Shown here piece after piece: positions 14,083-23,783 of a stretch of 47,796 bases of DNA; within the stretch, counting starts at the first letter, position 1; each line of letters begins with the position of its first letter. Origin of the DNA: Accumulibacter sp. GTDB lineage: Bacteria > Pseudomonadota > Gammaproteobacteria > Burkholderiales > Rhodocyclaceae. The notes below the pieces were generated by a model. That model was not told where the DNA came from. It saw nothing but the letters and a program-made list of their open reading frames with translations, and ran no database searches. The stretch is from NCBI RefSeq assembly GCF_029255125.1, contig NZ_JAPUVR010000002.1:1-47796 (forward strand), in the 5' to 3' direction. The translations under genes were made by a program, and so were the position numbers.

Positions 14083-14910
14083 ATGAAACCGAATCGCACG
14101 TACGGGTGGCTACTCGTCCTTCTCCTCAACCTCCTCGTTGGAACGCCGGCGACCGTCGCACAAACGCTTTCGGTAGGTGGCACCGGCTCGTCGGAACCGA
14201 TCGTTCGCCTGCTTTTCGACGAGTTCCGGAAGGAGGTTCCGGGTGCGACGCTCAACCACTTGTCGCCACCGCTTGGTTCGGGTGGCGCGCTGAAGGCGCT
14301 GGCCGCCAACCGTATCGGTGTGGCGTTCATCGGTCGCCCAGTCCAGCCCGAGGAAGCCAGGCGCATCGGGCAAAGCTTCCTGCTGGCGGAAACGCCGTTT
14401 GTCGTTGCCTCGCGTGACGCACGACAAAAGGACGGCTTCACGCTCGACCAACTGGCACGCATCTACACCGGTGAGCTGACCACCTGGCGTGATGGTTCGC
14501 CAGTACGGCTGATTCTGCGGCCCAGGTTCGAAAGCGATTCGGCGCAGCTCAAGAGTATGTCGCCGGCGATGGAGAAAGCGGTGGACGCGGCAGCCCAACG
14601 GCCCGGAATGGTCACCGCCGACAATGACCTCGAAGCGCTCAAACTGATCAACGAAACGCCGGGCTCGCTCGGTTCGACGACCCTCGGCCTGCTCACCAGC
14701 GGCAATTCGCGCGCCGTTCCCCTGCCGATCAACGGCGTCGCACCGAGCCTGGCGACGCTGAAGAACGGCTCGTATCCGTGGCGCAAGCCGCTGATTGTCG
14801 CTCTGCCGCAACAGCCGGACGCGCTCGCCGAGCGCTTCGCCGCCTTCCTGCGCAGCAGCAAGGCGCGCAACGTCCTGCAACGCCACGACTACCTGCCAGC
14901 GACTCAATGA
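14083..14910 (+). CDS. PstS-like periplasmic phosphate-type binding protein
   Basis: The protein has 275 residues. Residues about 1-26 are a signal peptide (W-L-L-V-L-L-L-N-L-L-V then T-V-A-Q). The mature part is a type II periplasmic binding fold: V-G-G-T-G-S-S-E-P-I-V-R-L-L near residue 30, P-P-L-G-S-G-G-A-L-K-A-L, then I-G-V-A-F-I-G-R-P. The T-G-S and G-S-G-G loops resemble the anion-binding loops of PstS. No pstC, pstA, pstB or phoU is nearby, so a transport role is unlikely. The gene has a GGGAG ribosome site before the ATG, and its stop overlaps the start of the hybrid kinase by 4 bp. I infer a sensory role, presenting phosphate or another anion to the kinase; the ligand is not shown. 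Confidence 0.82.
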   Translation: MKPNRTYGWLLVLLLNLLVGTPATVAQTLSVGGTGSSEPIVRLLFDEFRKEVPGATLNHLSPPLGSGGALKALAANRIGVAFIGRPVQPEEARRIGQSFLLAETPFVVASRDARQKDGFTLDQLARIYTGELTTWRDGSPVRLILRPRFESDSAQLKSMSPAMEKAVDAAAQRPGMVTADNDLEALKLINETPGSLGSTTLGLLTSGNSRAVPLPINGVAPSLATLKNGSYPWRKPLIVALPQQPDALAERFAAFLRSSKARNVLQRHDYLPATQ

Positions 14911-17741
14911 AGGCTGCAGCGCACCAGCCGCTGGTAACGCTGCTCACCCGCCTGACCGGCGTGTTGGCGCTCGCCGTCGCGCTGCTGCCCAACGTCGCCT
15001 ACCTGCTGCACGTACGCGCCAGCGCCATCCGCCAGGTCGACGAGGCGCTACGCGTTCAAGCGCGTGTCCTCGAAGAGTTCATCGCCGTGCAGCCCGAGCA
15101 GTGGGACCTCGTTTCCGACCGCATGCATAGCCTGCTCGAGCGCCACCTGGCGGCCGAAACGCGCTATCAGGTCTTCAACGCTGCCGGCGAACTGCTGATC
15201 GAATCGGCCCAGCTCGCCGCCCCGACGATCAGCCGCAGCCACCCGCTGCACGCCTTTGGCGATCCGGTCGGCCACCTCACTTTCGAAAAGCGGATCAGCG
15301 GCGAATTGCTCGGCGTCCTGCCGCTGTTCGTCGGCAGCCTGTTGTTGGCCGGGCTGATCTGGTTTCCCCTGCGCCGGCTGCCGCTGCGCGCGCTGGCGCG
15401 CGCCGACGAGGCATTGCGCGCACGCGACCAGTATCAACGTGCGCTGCTCGACAACTTCCCGTTTCTCGTCTGGCTGAAGGATACCGAAGGTCGCTTCCTG
15501 GCGGTCAACGCACGCTTTGCCGATGCCTTCGACAAGCCTTCGGTCGACTGGTTGCTCGGCAAGACCGACGAGGATGTCGTGCCGCCCGAACTTGCCCGGG
15601 CGTACCGCGCGTCCGAACTGGCCGTTCTTGCCGGCGGTCAACCACAGCGAACCGAGGAACTGATCGAGATCGGGGGCGAACGGCGCTGGTTCGAAACGTA
15701 CCGCTCACCGGTCACACTATCGGGAAGGATAGCGGGAACCGTTGGTTACGCGGTCGACATCACCGAGCGCCAGCGCGCCGCTGCCGAACTCGAGCAACAC
15801 CGCCACCACTTGGAGGAACTCGTCGCCGAACGGACGATCGAGCTGGCCGACGCCAAGGAGGCCGCCGAAGCCGCCAGCCGCGCGAAGAGCACCTTCCTGG
15901 CCAACATGAGCCACGAGATTCGAACGCCGATGAACGCGATCATCGGCCTCACTCACCTGCTACAGGTCGAGGTCACCCATCCCAAGCAGCGCGCCCACTT
16001 GGCCAAGGTCAGCGATGCCGCACAACACTTGCTCGGCATCATCAACGACATCCTCGATTTCTCGAAGATCGAGGTGGGCCGGGTGTGCATAGACGAAAGC
16101 GACTTCTCGCTGCGCCGCGTCATCGACCATACGCTGAGCATGCTCAGCGAGCGCAGCAGGGCGAAAGGTCTGCAGCTCGACACCGAGATCGATCCGGCGA
16201 TTCCGCCGCGGCTGCGCGGCGATCCCCTGCGCCTGGGTCAGATCCTGCTCAATTTTGCTGCCAACGCGATCAAGTTCTCGGAGCGCGGACGGATCACGAT
16301 CCGCGCTCGGCTGATCGAGCAGCGCGCAACGACGTATGTCGTCCGCCTGGAAGTCGAAGACCAGGGAATCGGCCTGACTCCAGCGCAGCAGGAACGTCTG
16401 TTCCAGGCTTTCTCGCAGGCCGACGAATCGACCACACGCAAGTTCGGCGGAACCGGTCTCGGCCTGGCCATCTCCAAACGATTGGCCGCGATGATGGGCG
16501 GCGAGATTGGCGTCGACAGCAAACCCGATGTCGGCAGCACCTTCTGGATAACCGCCACCCTCGGCCGCGCGCTGGATGCCGATCAGGACGTGGCGCTGGC
16601 GGCTCCCGCCCCGGAGCAAGAAGCATCGGCAGCCGACCAGTTGCTTGCGCGCGAGTGCGGAGGCATGCGCGTGCTGCTCGTCGAGGACGATCCAGTGAAT
16701 CAGGAAGTGGCCGGCGAGCTGCTGCGTGCCGTCGGTCTGCAGGTCGACGTCGTCGGTGACGGCCACCAGGCGCTATTGCGCCTGTGCACCTCCGAACAGC
16801 TGATCGGCAACGACTACGCGCTGATCCTGATGGATATGCAGATGCCGGTGATGGATGGCATCGAAGCGACCGAACTGATTCGCCAGTTGCCCGGTCGAGA
16901 AACGTTGCCGATCGTGGCGATGACGGCAAATGCCTTCGCCGAGGATCGGCAGCGCTGCCTCGCGGCAGGAATGGACGACCATCTCGCTAAACCGGTAAAT
17001 CCAAAGAAGCTGTACGAAGCCCTGCTGCGCTGGCTGCCAGCCTCGACCAGCAGTACACCAACGCTGCGTCAAGACGCCGCGCACAGCGTCGGCGAAAAAC
17101 CGCGCGCATCGGCGCGCCTGCCAGTCATCGCCGGGCTGAACAGCGAAATCGGGCAGCAAACCGTCGGAGGTGACCCGGAGTTCTACTTGCGCCTGCTGCA
17201 CATGTTCGCCGAGAACCATGGCAGCGATGCGAGCCAGATGCGCAGCCTGCTCGCCGCCGGCGACTTCACCGGGGCTCGGCGCATGGCGCACAGCCTGAAG
17301 GGGGTCGCCGCGACGATCGCCGCCGAAAAACTCCTCGCCACCTCGTTCGCCGCGGAAACGGTGCTACACGACGGCGCTCCGAGCGAACAGATGGAAGCAG
17401 CGATCCATGCGCTGGAAGCCGAGTTGTTGCCGCTGGTTTCGGCGATCGGCCAGTTCGACGGCAAGCAGGCAGAAACCGCCCCGATCGGAATCGATGGCGA
17501 AGACCAGCAAAACGTACGCCGACTCATCGAGGAACTCGACCGTCTGCTTGCCGAAGACGATACCCGGGCGATCGATCTGTGGTGCGATTCGGCGGCCAAT
17601 CTCGCCCCAACGATCGGACCGCTCGCCAACCGGCTCGCCGACGAGATCAGCAACTTCACCTTCGACAAGGCCTTGTTGACGCTGCGCGAAGCGTTGGCCG
17701 GGCGTCCTGCACTGCCCGCGGGAACAGCCGAAGCCGGGTGA
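14907..17741 (+). CDS. Hybrid sensor histidine kinase (PAS-HisKA-HATPase-REC-HPt)
   Basis: The protein has 944 residues from the ATG that overlaps the previous stop. Order: membrane segment about 11-36, periplasmic stretch about 37-133, second membrane segment about 134-155, PAS about 173-290, coiled coil, HisKA with phospho-His H336 (N-M-S-H-E-I-R-T-P), and HATPase about 440-555 with G-T-G-L-G-L. A receiver follows with D643 (L-M-D-M-Q-M-P), then an HPt domain with H795 (A-H-S-L-K-G) and a roughly 100-residue helical tail. All four phosphorelay residues are present. The short periplasmic domain has no recognised sensor fold, consistent with sensing through the co-encoded PstS-like protein. 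The HD-GYP receiver two genes upstream is the likely relay target. Confidence 0.92.
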   Translation: MKAAAHQPLVTLLTRLTGVLALAVALLPNVAYLLHVRASAIRQVDEALRVQARVLEEFIAVQPEQWDLVSDRMHSLLERHLAAETRYQVFNAAGELLIESAQLAAPTISRSHPLHAFGDPVGHLTFEKRISGELLGVLPLFVGSLLLAGLIWFPLRRLPLRALARADEALRARDQYQRALLDNFPFLVWLKDTEGRFLAVNARFADAFDKPSVDWLLGKTDEDVVPPELARAYRASELAVLAGGQPQRTEELIEIGGERRWFETYRSPVTLSGRIAGTVGYAVDITERQRAAAELEQHRHHLEELVAERTIELADAKEAAEAASRAKSTFLANMSHEIRTPMNAIIGLTHLLQVEVTHPKQRAHLAKVSDAAQHLLGIINDILDFSKIEVGRVCIDESDFSLRRVIDHTLSMLSERSRAKGLQLDTEIDPAIPPRLRGDPLRLGQILLNFAANAIKFSERGRITIRARLIEQRATTYVVRLEVEDQGIGLTPAQQERLFQAFSQADESTTRKFGGTGLGLAISKRLAAMMGGEIGVDSKPDVGSTFWITATLGRALDADQDVALAAPAPEQEASAADQLLARECGGMRVLLVEDDPVNQEVAGELLRAVGLQVDVVGDGHQALLRLCTSEQLIGNDYALILMDMQMPVMDGIEATELIRQLPGRETLPIVAMTANAFAEDRQRCLAAGMDDHLAKPVNPKKLYEALLRWLPASTSSTPTLRQDAAHSVGEKPRASARLPVIAGLNSEIGQQTVGGDPEFYLRLLHMFAENHGSDASQMRSLLAAGDFTGARRMAHSLKGVAATIAAEKLLATSFAAETVLHDGAPSEQMEAAIHALEAELLPLVSAIGQFDGKQAETAPIGIDGEDQQNVRRLIEELDRLLAEDDTRAIDLWCDSAANLAPTIGPLANRLADEISNFTFDKALLTLREALAGRPALPAGTAEAG

Positions 17742-17853
17742 GCGAGGTCGCGCGCCGACCGACTCGTCACGCACCCGTCACACACTTGCCCGGCAAGCCG
17801 CCCGGCACATCGGTTCGCAGCGTTGCAGTGCACCATCGGATCGGCGTTTGCTT

Positions 17854-17859
17854 TAGAAT
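17854..17859 (+). promoter_or_regulatory. Candidate -10 box upstream of aroG
   Basis: TAGAAT at 17854-17859, 45 bp before the aroG ATG, with a T-rich stretch just upstream. No acceptable -35 hexamer at 16-18 bp, so this is weak. Confidence 0.25.
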
Positions 17860-17903
17860 CGCGCCCTCGACCCGCAGCCGGCAACCGTGCCAGAGAAGAT
17901 ACG

Positions 17904-18983
17904 ATGAGTCTGCAGAGCAAACCCAACACCGACGATGTGCGCATCCGGGAAATCAAGGAGCTCGTCCCGCCAGCACACGTCTTTCGCGAGTTCCCGGTGG
18001 GCGTGCGCGCTGCCCAGACCACCTACAACGCGCGTCAGAGCATTCATCGAATTCTGCACGGTGCGGACAACCGCCTGCTCGTGATCCTTGGCCCCTGCTC
18101 GATCCACGATGTCGATTCGGCGCTCGAATACGCCAGACGACTGACCAAGGAAGCGCCCCGCTTCGCCGACGATCTCTTGTTGGTAATGCGCGTCTATTTC
18201 GAAAAGCCGCGCACGACGGTCGGCTGGAAGGGCCTGATCAACGACCCGCGGCTGGACAACAGCTTTCGCATCAACGAAGGGCTGCGCCTGGCTCGTGGCT
18301 TGCTGCTCGAGATCAACGACCTCGGCCTGCCCTGCGCGACCGAATTCCTCGATACCATCACGCCGCAGTATACGGCCGACCTGATCGCCTGGGGAGCCAT
18401 CGGCGCACGCACGACCGAATCACAAGTCCATCGCGAACTGGCCTCCGGGCTGTCGTGCCCGGTCGGCTTCAAGAATGGCACCGACGGCAACATCCGCATC
18501 GCCATCGACGCCATTCGCGCCGCCCAATCGCCGCACCATTTTCTCTCGGTGACCAAGGCAGGCCATTCGGCAATCGTTTCGACCGCCGGCAACGAGGACT
18601 GCCACGTCATCCTGCGTGGTGGCGATCGGCCGAATTGCGACGCAGCCTCGGTCGACGCCGCCTGCCGGCAAATCGCCAGCGCCAACCTGGCCGCACGCCT
18701 GATGATCGACTTCTCGCACGCCAACAGCAACAAGCGCTACCAACAGCAGGTGGAGGTGGGGAAGGAGGTGGCCGCACAAATGGCGGCGGGTGACGAGCGA
18801 ATCATCGGCGTGATGATCGAGTCACACCTGGTCGAGGGCCGTCAGGACTTGATTCCCGGGCAAACACTCGAATTCGGCAAGAGCATCACCGATGCCTGCC
18901 TGGGCTGGGACGACTCCGTGATGGTTCTGGAAACGCTGGCGCGCGCCGTGCGTGCGCGCCGCCTGGTCGGCGCAGCGCAATAG
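17904..18983 (+). CDS. aroG: 3-deoxy-7-phosphoheptulonate synthase (DAHP synthase), class I
   Basis: First step of the shikimate pathway, joining PEP and erythrose-4-phosphate. 359 residues, close to E. coli AroG. The protein shows R-I-R-E-I-K-E-L-V-P-P, G-P-C-S-I-H-D, M-R-V-Y-F-E-K-P-R-T-T-V-G-W-K-G and D-F-S-H-A-N-S-N-K. The N-terminal region needed for feedback control is present, but which aromatic amino acid inhibits it cannot be read from motifs. The ATG at 17904 follows an AGAGAAG ribosome site; a longer frame to 17823 is leader DNA. The 248 bp between its stop and rpmG hold no gene I can support; a 13-nt palindrome at 19062-19074 lacks a T tract. Confidence 0.95.
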   Translation: MSLQSKPNTDDVRIREIKELVPPAHVFREFPVGVRAAQTTYNARQSIHRILHGADNRLLVILGPCSIHDVDSALEYARRLTKEAPRFADDLLLVMRVYFEKPRTTVGWKGLINDPRLDNSFRINEGLRLARGLLLEINDLGLPCATEFLDTITPQYTADLIAWGAIGARTTESQVHRELASGLSCPVGFKNGTDGNIRIAIDAIRAAQSPHHFLSVTKAGHSAIVSTAGNEDCHVILRGGDRPNCDAASVDAACRQIASANLAARLMIDFSHANSNKRYQQQVEVGKEVAAQMAAGDERIIGVMIESHLVEGRQDLIPGQTLEFGKSITDACLGWDDSVMVLETLARAVRARRLVGAAQ

Positions 18984-19231
18984 GCAGCGGACAACGCACA
19001 CCACGCGCCTCACACCACGCGAGAGACGGCAACCAAGGCGAACAAAAGCGGAGCCAAGGAAAGGCGCAGCGCCTGCTTCTTCGCAGCCTTACATCGCCGC
19101 GGCTAACTGCGTGGTGCCTGTACGGCCAGGAGAACCCCAGGGCCGAGAAGCCCCGCAGCGCGGGCATCCAGGCGGGAGCGCGCTGGCCCGCCACCCGGGC
19201 CGTTGCGCTACCACGCCCTCCGCCCCTCCTC

Positions 19232-19387
19232 CTACCTTAGCTTTATCTCTTTGTAGATGACGTGCTTGCGCGCCTTTGGGTCATACTTCTTGATTTCCAT
19301 CTTGCCCGGCATCGTCTTCTTGTTCTTGGTCGTCGTGTAGAAATGGCCGGTCCCTGCCGTAGACTCGAGCTTGATCTTGTCGCGCAT
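19232..19387 (-). CDS. rpmG: 50S ribosomal protein L33
   Basis: 51 residues, small and basic: starts [14 protein letters not shown] and carries Y-T-T-T-K-N-K-K, then [14 protein letters not shown]. The zinc-binding cysteine pairs found in some L33 forms are absent, so this is the Cys-free type. It lies 14 bp downstream of rpmB on the same strand, the standard rpmB-rpmG pair. Confidence 0.97.
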   Translation of the reverse strand: MRDKIKLESTAGTGHFYTTTKNKKTMPGKMEIKKYDPKARKHVIYKEIKLR

Positions 19388-19401
19388 GCCTGCTCTCCTG
19401 A

Positions 19402-19635
19402 TCAGATCTCGCCGCGCGCGCGCAACTCGGCGAGCACGACGTCAATGCCATTCTTGTCAATCGTTCGCAATCCCGCATTCGACACCCGCAGGCGGACCCA
19501 GCGGTTCTCGCTCTCAATCCAGAAGCGTCGATACTGCAGATTGGGCAGGAAGCGGCGCTTCGTTCTATTGTTGGCGTGGGAAACATTGTTCCCTACCATC
19601 GGGCCTTTGCCCGTCACTTGGCAAACACGCGCCAT
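19402..19635 (-). CDS. rpmB: 50S ribosomal protein L28
   Basis: 77 residues with the family start [20 protein letters not shown], then [11 protein letters not shown]. Length is normal. It heads the rpmB-rpmG pair, with radC upstream on the same strand after a 189 bp gap, the same order as in E. coli. Confidence 0.98.
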   Translation of the reverse strand: MARVCQVTGKGPMVGNNVSHANNRTKRRFLPNLQYRRFWIESENRWVRLRVSNAGLRTIDKNGIDVVLAELRARGEI

Positions 19636-19824
19636 GATTGTCGCTCCAGTTATCGTTGGGAGTAAAACCCGGCATTTTAGCCGATGGACTTACCCGTTTT
19701 CAAGACTTTTGGCGATCACGAACCGGAGGTCCGTACCCCTTGGCGCGACCAGTCGGCCAGCCGGCCACGTTTCTAAACCTGTCGAGCAGGCGAACAGCCC
19801 ATCGGGAACGCCAACGGCTGGCGC

Positions 19825-20502
19825 TCAAAGGAGTCCGCGTTCGGCAAAGGAGAGCGGGGTCGCGTGAGCCGCGACGATGAAATGGTCGAGCACCCGTACG
19901 TCGACAAGCGCCAACGTCTGCTTGAGTTCGGCCGTCAGCAGTTCGTCGGCGCGCGACTGTTCGGCGACGCCCGACGGGTGGTTGTGCGCCAGCACGACGG
20001 CGGCTGCGTTATGCCGCAGCGCGCGCTTGACGACCTCGCGCGGGTAGACGCTGGTCTGTGTCAGCGAGCCACGAAAGAGCTCTTCGGTCGCAATCAGGCG
20101 ATTCTGTGCGTCCAGCCAGAGCGCCATGAACACCTCGTGCTCCAGGCCGGCCAGATGCAGGCGCAGGTAGTCGCGCACAGCGCCGGGCGTCGCCAGTGTC
20201 GCGCTCCGCTTGAGTTCCTCGCCCAGGGCACGCCTAGCCATCTCGAGCACAGCCTGTAGCTGCGCGTACTTGGCCGGTCCCATTCCGGGCACCGCCGAGA
20301 ACTCCTCCCGGCTGGCAGCGAACAGACGGTTCAGGCTGCCGAAGCGGCTGATCAGTTCGCGTCCAAGATCAACCGCCGTTTTTCCCCGGCTGCCAACACG
20401 CAGGAAAATCGCCAGCAGCTCGGCGTCGGACAGCGCCCCTGCCCCCTGCGCCAGCAGGCGTTCGCGTGGTCGTTCGTCTTCCGGCCAGTCAGTAATCGCC
20501 AT
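19825..20502 (-). CDS. radC: JAB/MPN domain protein RadC
   Basis: The protein has 225 residues. An N-terminal helix-hairpin-helix-like region (P-G-M-G-P-A-K near 72-78) precedes the JAMM metal site: H173-N-H175-P-S-G with D186. A role in repair was proposed from an old E. coli allele but later disputed, so the biochemical function is open. The start at 20502 gives the usual [23 protein letters not shown] on the minus strand (20541-20536) may be its -10 box; the -35 is poor. Confidence 0.93.
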   Translation of the reverse strand: MAITDWPEDERPRERLLAQGAGALSDAELLAIFLRVGSRGKTAVDLGRELISRFGSLNRLFAASREEFSAVPGMGPAKYAQLQAVLEMARRALGEELKRSATLATPGAVRDYLRLHLAGLEHEVFMALWLDAQNRLIATEELFRGSLTQTSVYPREVVKRALRHNAAAVVLAHNHPSGVAEQSRADELLTAELKQTLALVDVRVLDHFIVAAHATPLSFAERGLL

Positions 20503-20588
20503 AACGCTTCCTCGCCTCCCCTTGCCCGTGCCAACATTGTAATCCGGCGCGCCGATCTCCAGAGAAAACCACTACCTACGCAGCAAGC

Positions 20589-20617
20589 TTGACTGTGATT
20601 GGAGCGACGCCTAAGAT
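20589..20617 (+). promoter_or_regulatory. Candidate sigma-70 promoter for ispB
   Basis: TTGACT (20589-20594), 17 bp spacer, TAAGAT (20612-20617): one of the best promoter matches in the window. Predicted start near 20624, about 30 nt before the ATG. Confidence 0.6.
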
Positions 20618-20653
20618 TCCGAGGTTTTTGTCCCCGGGTGCCGTGTCGTGAGA

Positions 20654-21619
20654 ATGGAGCAGTTCTATGGTCTGATCGGACCCGACATGAGTGCGGTCGA
20701 CGCGGTCATTCGCGAGAGCCTGTACTCCGATGTCGCGCTCGTCCGACAGGTTGCCGAATACATCGTGCAAGGTGGCGGCAAGCGATTGCGCCCTGCCCTC
20801 GTCCTGCTCGCGGCAGGGGCGCTCGGCTATGACAAGGGAACGTTTCATCACCAACTGGCTGCCGTCATCGAGTTCATCCACACGGCCACGCTCCTGCACG
20901 ACGATGTCGTCGACGGCTCGGAATTGCGGCGCGGCCGCGAGACGGCAAACGCTCTGTTCGGCAATGCAGCCAGCGTCCTGGTCGGCGACTTCCTTTATTC
21001 GCGCGCCTTTCAAATGATGGTTGCGGTGAACGACATGCGCGTCATGCGGGTGTTGTCGAACGCGACCAACGTCATCGCCGAAGGCGAAGTGCTGCAACTG
21101 ATGAACTGCCACGACGCCAACCTCGACGAAGCCGCCTACCTGAAGGTCATTCGCTACAAGACGGCAAAGCTGTTCGAGGCGGCGGCCCAGCTCGGTGCGA
21201 TCATCGGTGGCGGATGCCCACAGGCCGAAGCCGGAATGGCGGCCTACGGCCTGCATCTGGGAACGGCATTCCAGTTGATCGACGACGTTCTCGACTACTC
21301 CGGAGCTGAAGACGAGACCGGCAAGCATCTGGGCGACGACCTGGCCGAGGGCAAGCCAACGCTACCGTTGATCTTCGTCCTGCGCAATGGAAGCGAGGCC
21401 CAGGCGGCGGCCGTCCGACGCGCGATCGAGAGCGGCGGGCGTGACGATTTTCCGCAGGTTCTGGCCGCCATTCGCGCCAGCGGGGCGCTGGAGTACACGC
21501 GACGCCGGGCAGAAACCGAAGCACAACTTGCCAGTGCCGCACTCGCCCCGGTGACCGCTTCTCAATACAAGGATTCCTTGCTAGAATTAGCCCTCTTCGC
21601 GGTCGCCAGGAACTACTAG
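20654..21619 (+). CDS. ispB: Octaprenyl (polyprenyl) diphosphate synthase
   Basis: Elongates farnesyl diphosphate with isopentenyl diphosphate to make the quinone side chain. 321 residues from the ATG at 20654; a GTG two codons earlier (20648) is also possible. The first aspartate-rich motif D83-D84-V-V-D87 is followed by G-S-E-L-R-R-G. The second motif is I-D-D-V-L-D-Y, and G-G-G-K-R-L-R-P lies near residue 41. These are standard for trans-polyprenyl synthases. Chain length cannot be read with certainty; octaprenyl is the usual product in this lineage. Transcribed away from radC, with tRNA-Pro 108 bp downstream. Confidence 0.93.
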   Translation: MEQFYGLIGPDMSAVDAVIRESLYSDVALVRQVAEYIVQGGGKRLRPALVLLAAGALGYDKGTFHHQLAAVIEFIHTATLLHDDVVDGSELRRGRETANALFGNAASVLVGDFLYSRAFQMMVAVNDMRVMRVLSNATNVIAEGEVLQLMNCHDANLDEAAYLKVIRYKTAKLFEAAAQLGAIIGGGCPQAEAGMAAYGLHLGTAFQLIDDVLDYSGAEDETGKHLGDDLAEGKPTLPLIFVLRNGSEAQAAAVRRAIESGGRDDFPQVLAAIRASGALEYTRRRAETEAQLASAALAPVTASQYKDSLLELALFAVARNY

Positions 21620-21727
21620 CGATTCGTGTCAAGGACACCGGCGTCGAGTGCGCCCATGTCGAGTGACCCTGTTCTCGGCTGTGGCAGTGTGGTCGGCAAT
21701 GGTGTCAGGCGTGTTTCTTGTTTCGGT

Positions 21728-21805
<78 letters not shown>

Positions 21806-21950
21806 CATTTCATCGTGCCATCCGGCGCTGCAGGGCAGGTATGCCGCCAAGCTCCGCGTAGACTGTCGGCGCCTGCAGGAAGCTCGATCGGGGCTGTCTG
21901 CTCGGGAGCTCCTGTGTTATTCGCTGGTGTCGCGCAGGCATAATCCGACG

Positions 21951-22184
21951 ATGGGCAAATACCTGCTGCTTTTCGCCTTCTTGTGTGTTGTCTGGTGGAT
22001 TTGGCGGAAGAGTCAAGCGACCAAGCGCGCCCTGCAACGGCGAGCAAGCATCCGAGAGGTCGAGCCGATGGTTGCCTGCGCCCACTGTGGCGTCAACCAC
22101 CCAATCAGTGAAAGCCTGCGAGCCGACGGTCGATATTATTGCTGCCTGGCTCATCAACGCGAGGCGGAGCCGACCGGGCAGTGA
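21951..22184 (+). CDS. PP0621 family small membrane-anchored Cys protein
   Basis: 77 residues. One N-terminal hydrophobic segment (about 4-18, with V-W-W-I-W-R-K) anchors a cytosolic tail. The tail holds C-A-H-C-G-V-N-H-P, then R-Y-Y-C-C, a putative zinc-knuckle pair. This matches the PP0621 family, small proteins often encoded just before pilS; the function is unknown. The ATG at 21951 is preferred over a start eight codons earlier. It is separated from pilS by 15 bp and is probably co-transcribed. Confidence 0.82.
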   Translation: MGKYLLLFAFLCVVWWIWRKSQATKRALQRRASIREVEPMVACAHCGVNHPISESLRADGRYYCCLAHQREAEPTGQ

Positions 22185-22199
22185 TGCGGCGAACTGAAG

Positions 22200-23783
22200 A
22201 TGGCGGAGCTTAGCGCCGAGCAGTTTTCGGAGTCGCGCTGGACCTCGCTGCGCTACTTCAATCTCTATCGCTTCGCCGTTTCAGCGATTCTGTTCATCTC
22301 AGCGCTGCGTTACCCGTCGGCGTTCACGCTGCTCACACCGGACCAGGGTCTGCAACCTCTGATCCTGGCCGCTGCTTACCTTCTGGCGACCACCCTGGCC
22401 GTCGTCCTGGCGTACCGCCACCGGCAACGCTCCAACCTGCAATTGTCCGCCAGCGTCCTCACCGACATCGCCGTGATGACGCTGCTCATCCACATCGGTG
22501 GCGGTCTCGGCAGCGGGCTCGGGTCGATGCTGCTGGTCACTCTGGCCGGAGCGGGTCTGGTTGGCGAGGGTCGCCTGGTCCTCTTCTATGCCGCGGTGGC
22601 GTCGTTGGCGGTGCTCATCGAGCAGTCGTTTCGGGCGCTGCTCGGCGATTTCGATACGGCAGCCTTCTTCCACGCCGGCGTCTTCAGCGCCGGCTTCTTC
22701 GCGATTGCTATCTTGGCTCGCCTGCTGGCCAGCCGGGTGATTGCCAACGAGGAACTCGCCCGCCAGCGCGGGCTGGCGCTGAACAACCAGATGCTGATCA
22801 GCCAACGGGTGCTCGAGGAGATGCAGGACGGCGTTCTCGTGCTCAGCCGCGCCGGGCAGATCAAGCAGAGCAATCCGCAGGCCGCCAAGTTGCTCGCGCT
22901 CGATCGCAGCGAGCAGCGCCTACTCGTCGAATGCTCGCCCGGCCTGCTCCAGGGCTTCATCGACTGGTGTCGCAACCCGTATGACGAAGCACTGCCAGTC
23001 ACCGTGCCGGCGACCGGGATGGACATTCAGGCGAGGTTCATCCGAACCGCCAGCACGGAGAGCGACGTGCTGGTCATTCTGGAGGATATGGGCCGCCTGC
23101 GCGATCAGGCACAGCAGCTCAAGCTGGCCGCGCTTGGGCGCCTGACGGCGAATATCGCGCACGAGATCCGCAACCCGCTTTCGGCGATTACCCACGCTGG
23201 GGAATTGTTGCGTGAGGAAAGACGTGGCGAGATCTACGAACGCTTGCTGCGCATCGTTCTCGACAATGCCCGGCGGCTCGAACGGATCGTGCGCGATGTA
23301 CTCGATCTGGGGCGACGCGATCGCACCTACCGCGAGTCGATCGTGCTGCGCGATGTGCTGCCGGGTTTTCTGGAGGAATACCTGGAGCAAGAGGCCGCGG
23401 CGCCCGAAATCGTTCAGATCAAGATCGCTGGCGAAGGTACGCTCTGTTTCGATCGCTCGCACTTGCATCGGGTTCTCTGGAATCTGCTCGGCAACGCCTT
23501 GCGCCATTGCCGACGTCTGCCCGGCAGCGTCTGTCTTGCGGTCAGCGACGGCCCACTCCCCGGAACGGTAGAAATCCACATCAGCGACGACGGCGAGGGG
23601 GTCAGCGAAAATCTGCGCGAACAGATCTTTGAGCCATTTTTTACCACCCATCACCGCGGCACTGGCCTGGGGCTGTACATTGCGCGCGAGCTGTGCGAGG
23701 CGAATGAGGCGAGGCTCGAGCTGATCGACTGCGGACCTGGGGCAAGTTTTCGCATCACGGGGAGGTCTGTCGGATGTCAATAG
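22200..23783 (+). CDS. pilS: Sensor histidine kinase PilS-type
   Basis: The protein has 527 residues. The N-terminal third (about 20-185) has roughly six membrane segments, a PAS-like segment (about 200-300, M-Q-D-G-V-L-V-L) follows, and the kinase core has phospho-His H321 in N-I-A-H-E-I-R-N-P-L-S-A-I. The ATP site has N-L-L-G-N-A-L, D-D-G-E-G-V and G-T-G-L-G-L-Y. The multi-pass sensor plus a neighbouring NtrC-type regulator is the PilS/PilR pattern that controls type IV pilin in Pseudomonas. No pilin gene is in the window, so the target here is inferred. It overlaps pilR by 10 bp. Confidence 0.88.
   Translation: MAELSAEQFSESRWTSLRYFNLYRFAVSAILFISALRYPSAFTLLTPDQGLQPLILAAAYLLATTLAVVLAYRHRQRSNLQLSASVLTDIAVMTLLIHIGGGLGSGLGSMLLVTLAGAGLVGEGRLVLFYAAVASLAVLIEQSFRALLGDFDTAAFFHAGVFSAGFFAIAILARLLASRVIANEELARQRGLALNNQMLISQRVLEEMQDGVLVLSRAGQIKQSNPQAAKLLALDRSEQRLLVECSPGLLQGFIDWCRNPYDEALPVTVPATGMDIQARFIRTASTESDVLVILEDMGRLRDQAQQLKLAALGRLTANIAHEIRNPLSAITHAGELLREERRGEIYERLLRIVLDNARRLERIVRDVLDLGRRDRTYRESIVLRDVLPGFLEEYLEQEAAAPEIVQIKIAGEGTLCFDRSHLHRVLWNLLGNALRHCRRLPGSVCLAVSDGPLPGTVEIHISDDGEGVSENLREQIFEPFFTTHHRGTGLGLYIARELCEANEARLELIDCGPGASFRITGRSVGCQ

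Noticed and set aside
14083-14910. PstS-like gene as part of a phosphate transporter operon
   Set aside because: No pstC, pstA, pstB or phoU homologue is present; the neighbours are signalling genes.
19062-19074. 13-nt palindrome after aroG as a terminator
   Set aside because: The stem is short with a one-base centre and there is no T tract.
18886-19260. Small open frames on both strands between aroG and rpmG
   Set aside because: Arg/Pro/Ala-rich peptides overlapping aroG or rpmG, with no ribosome site or motif; treated as non-coding.
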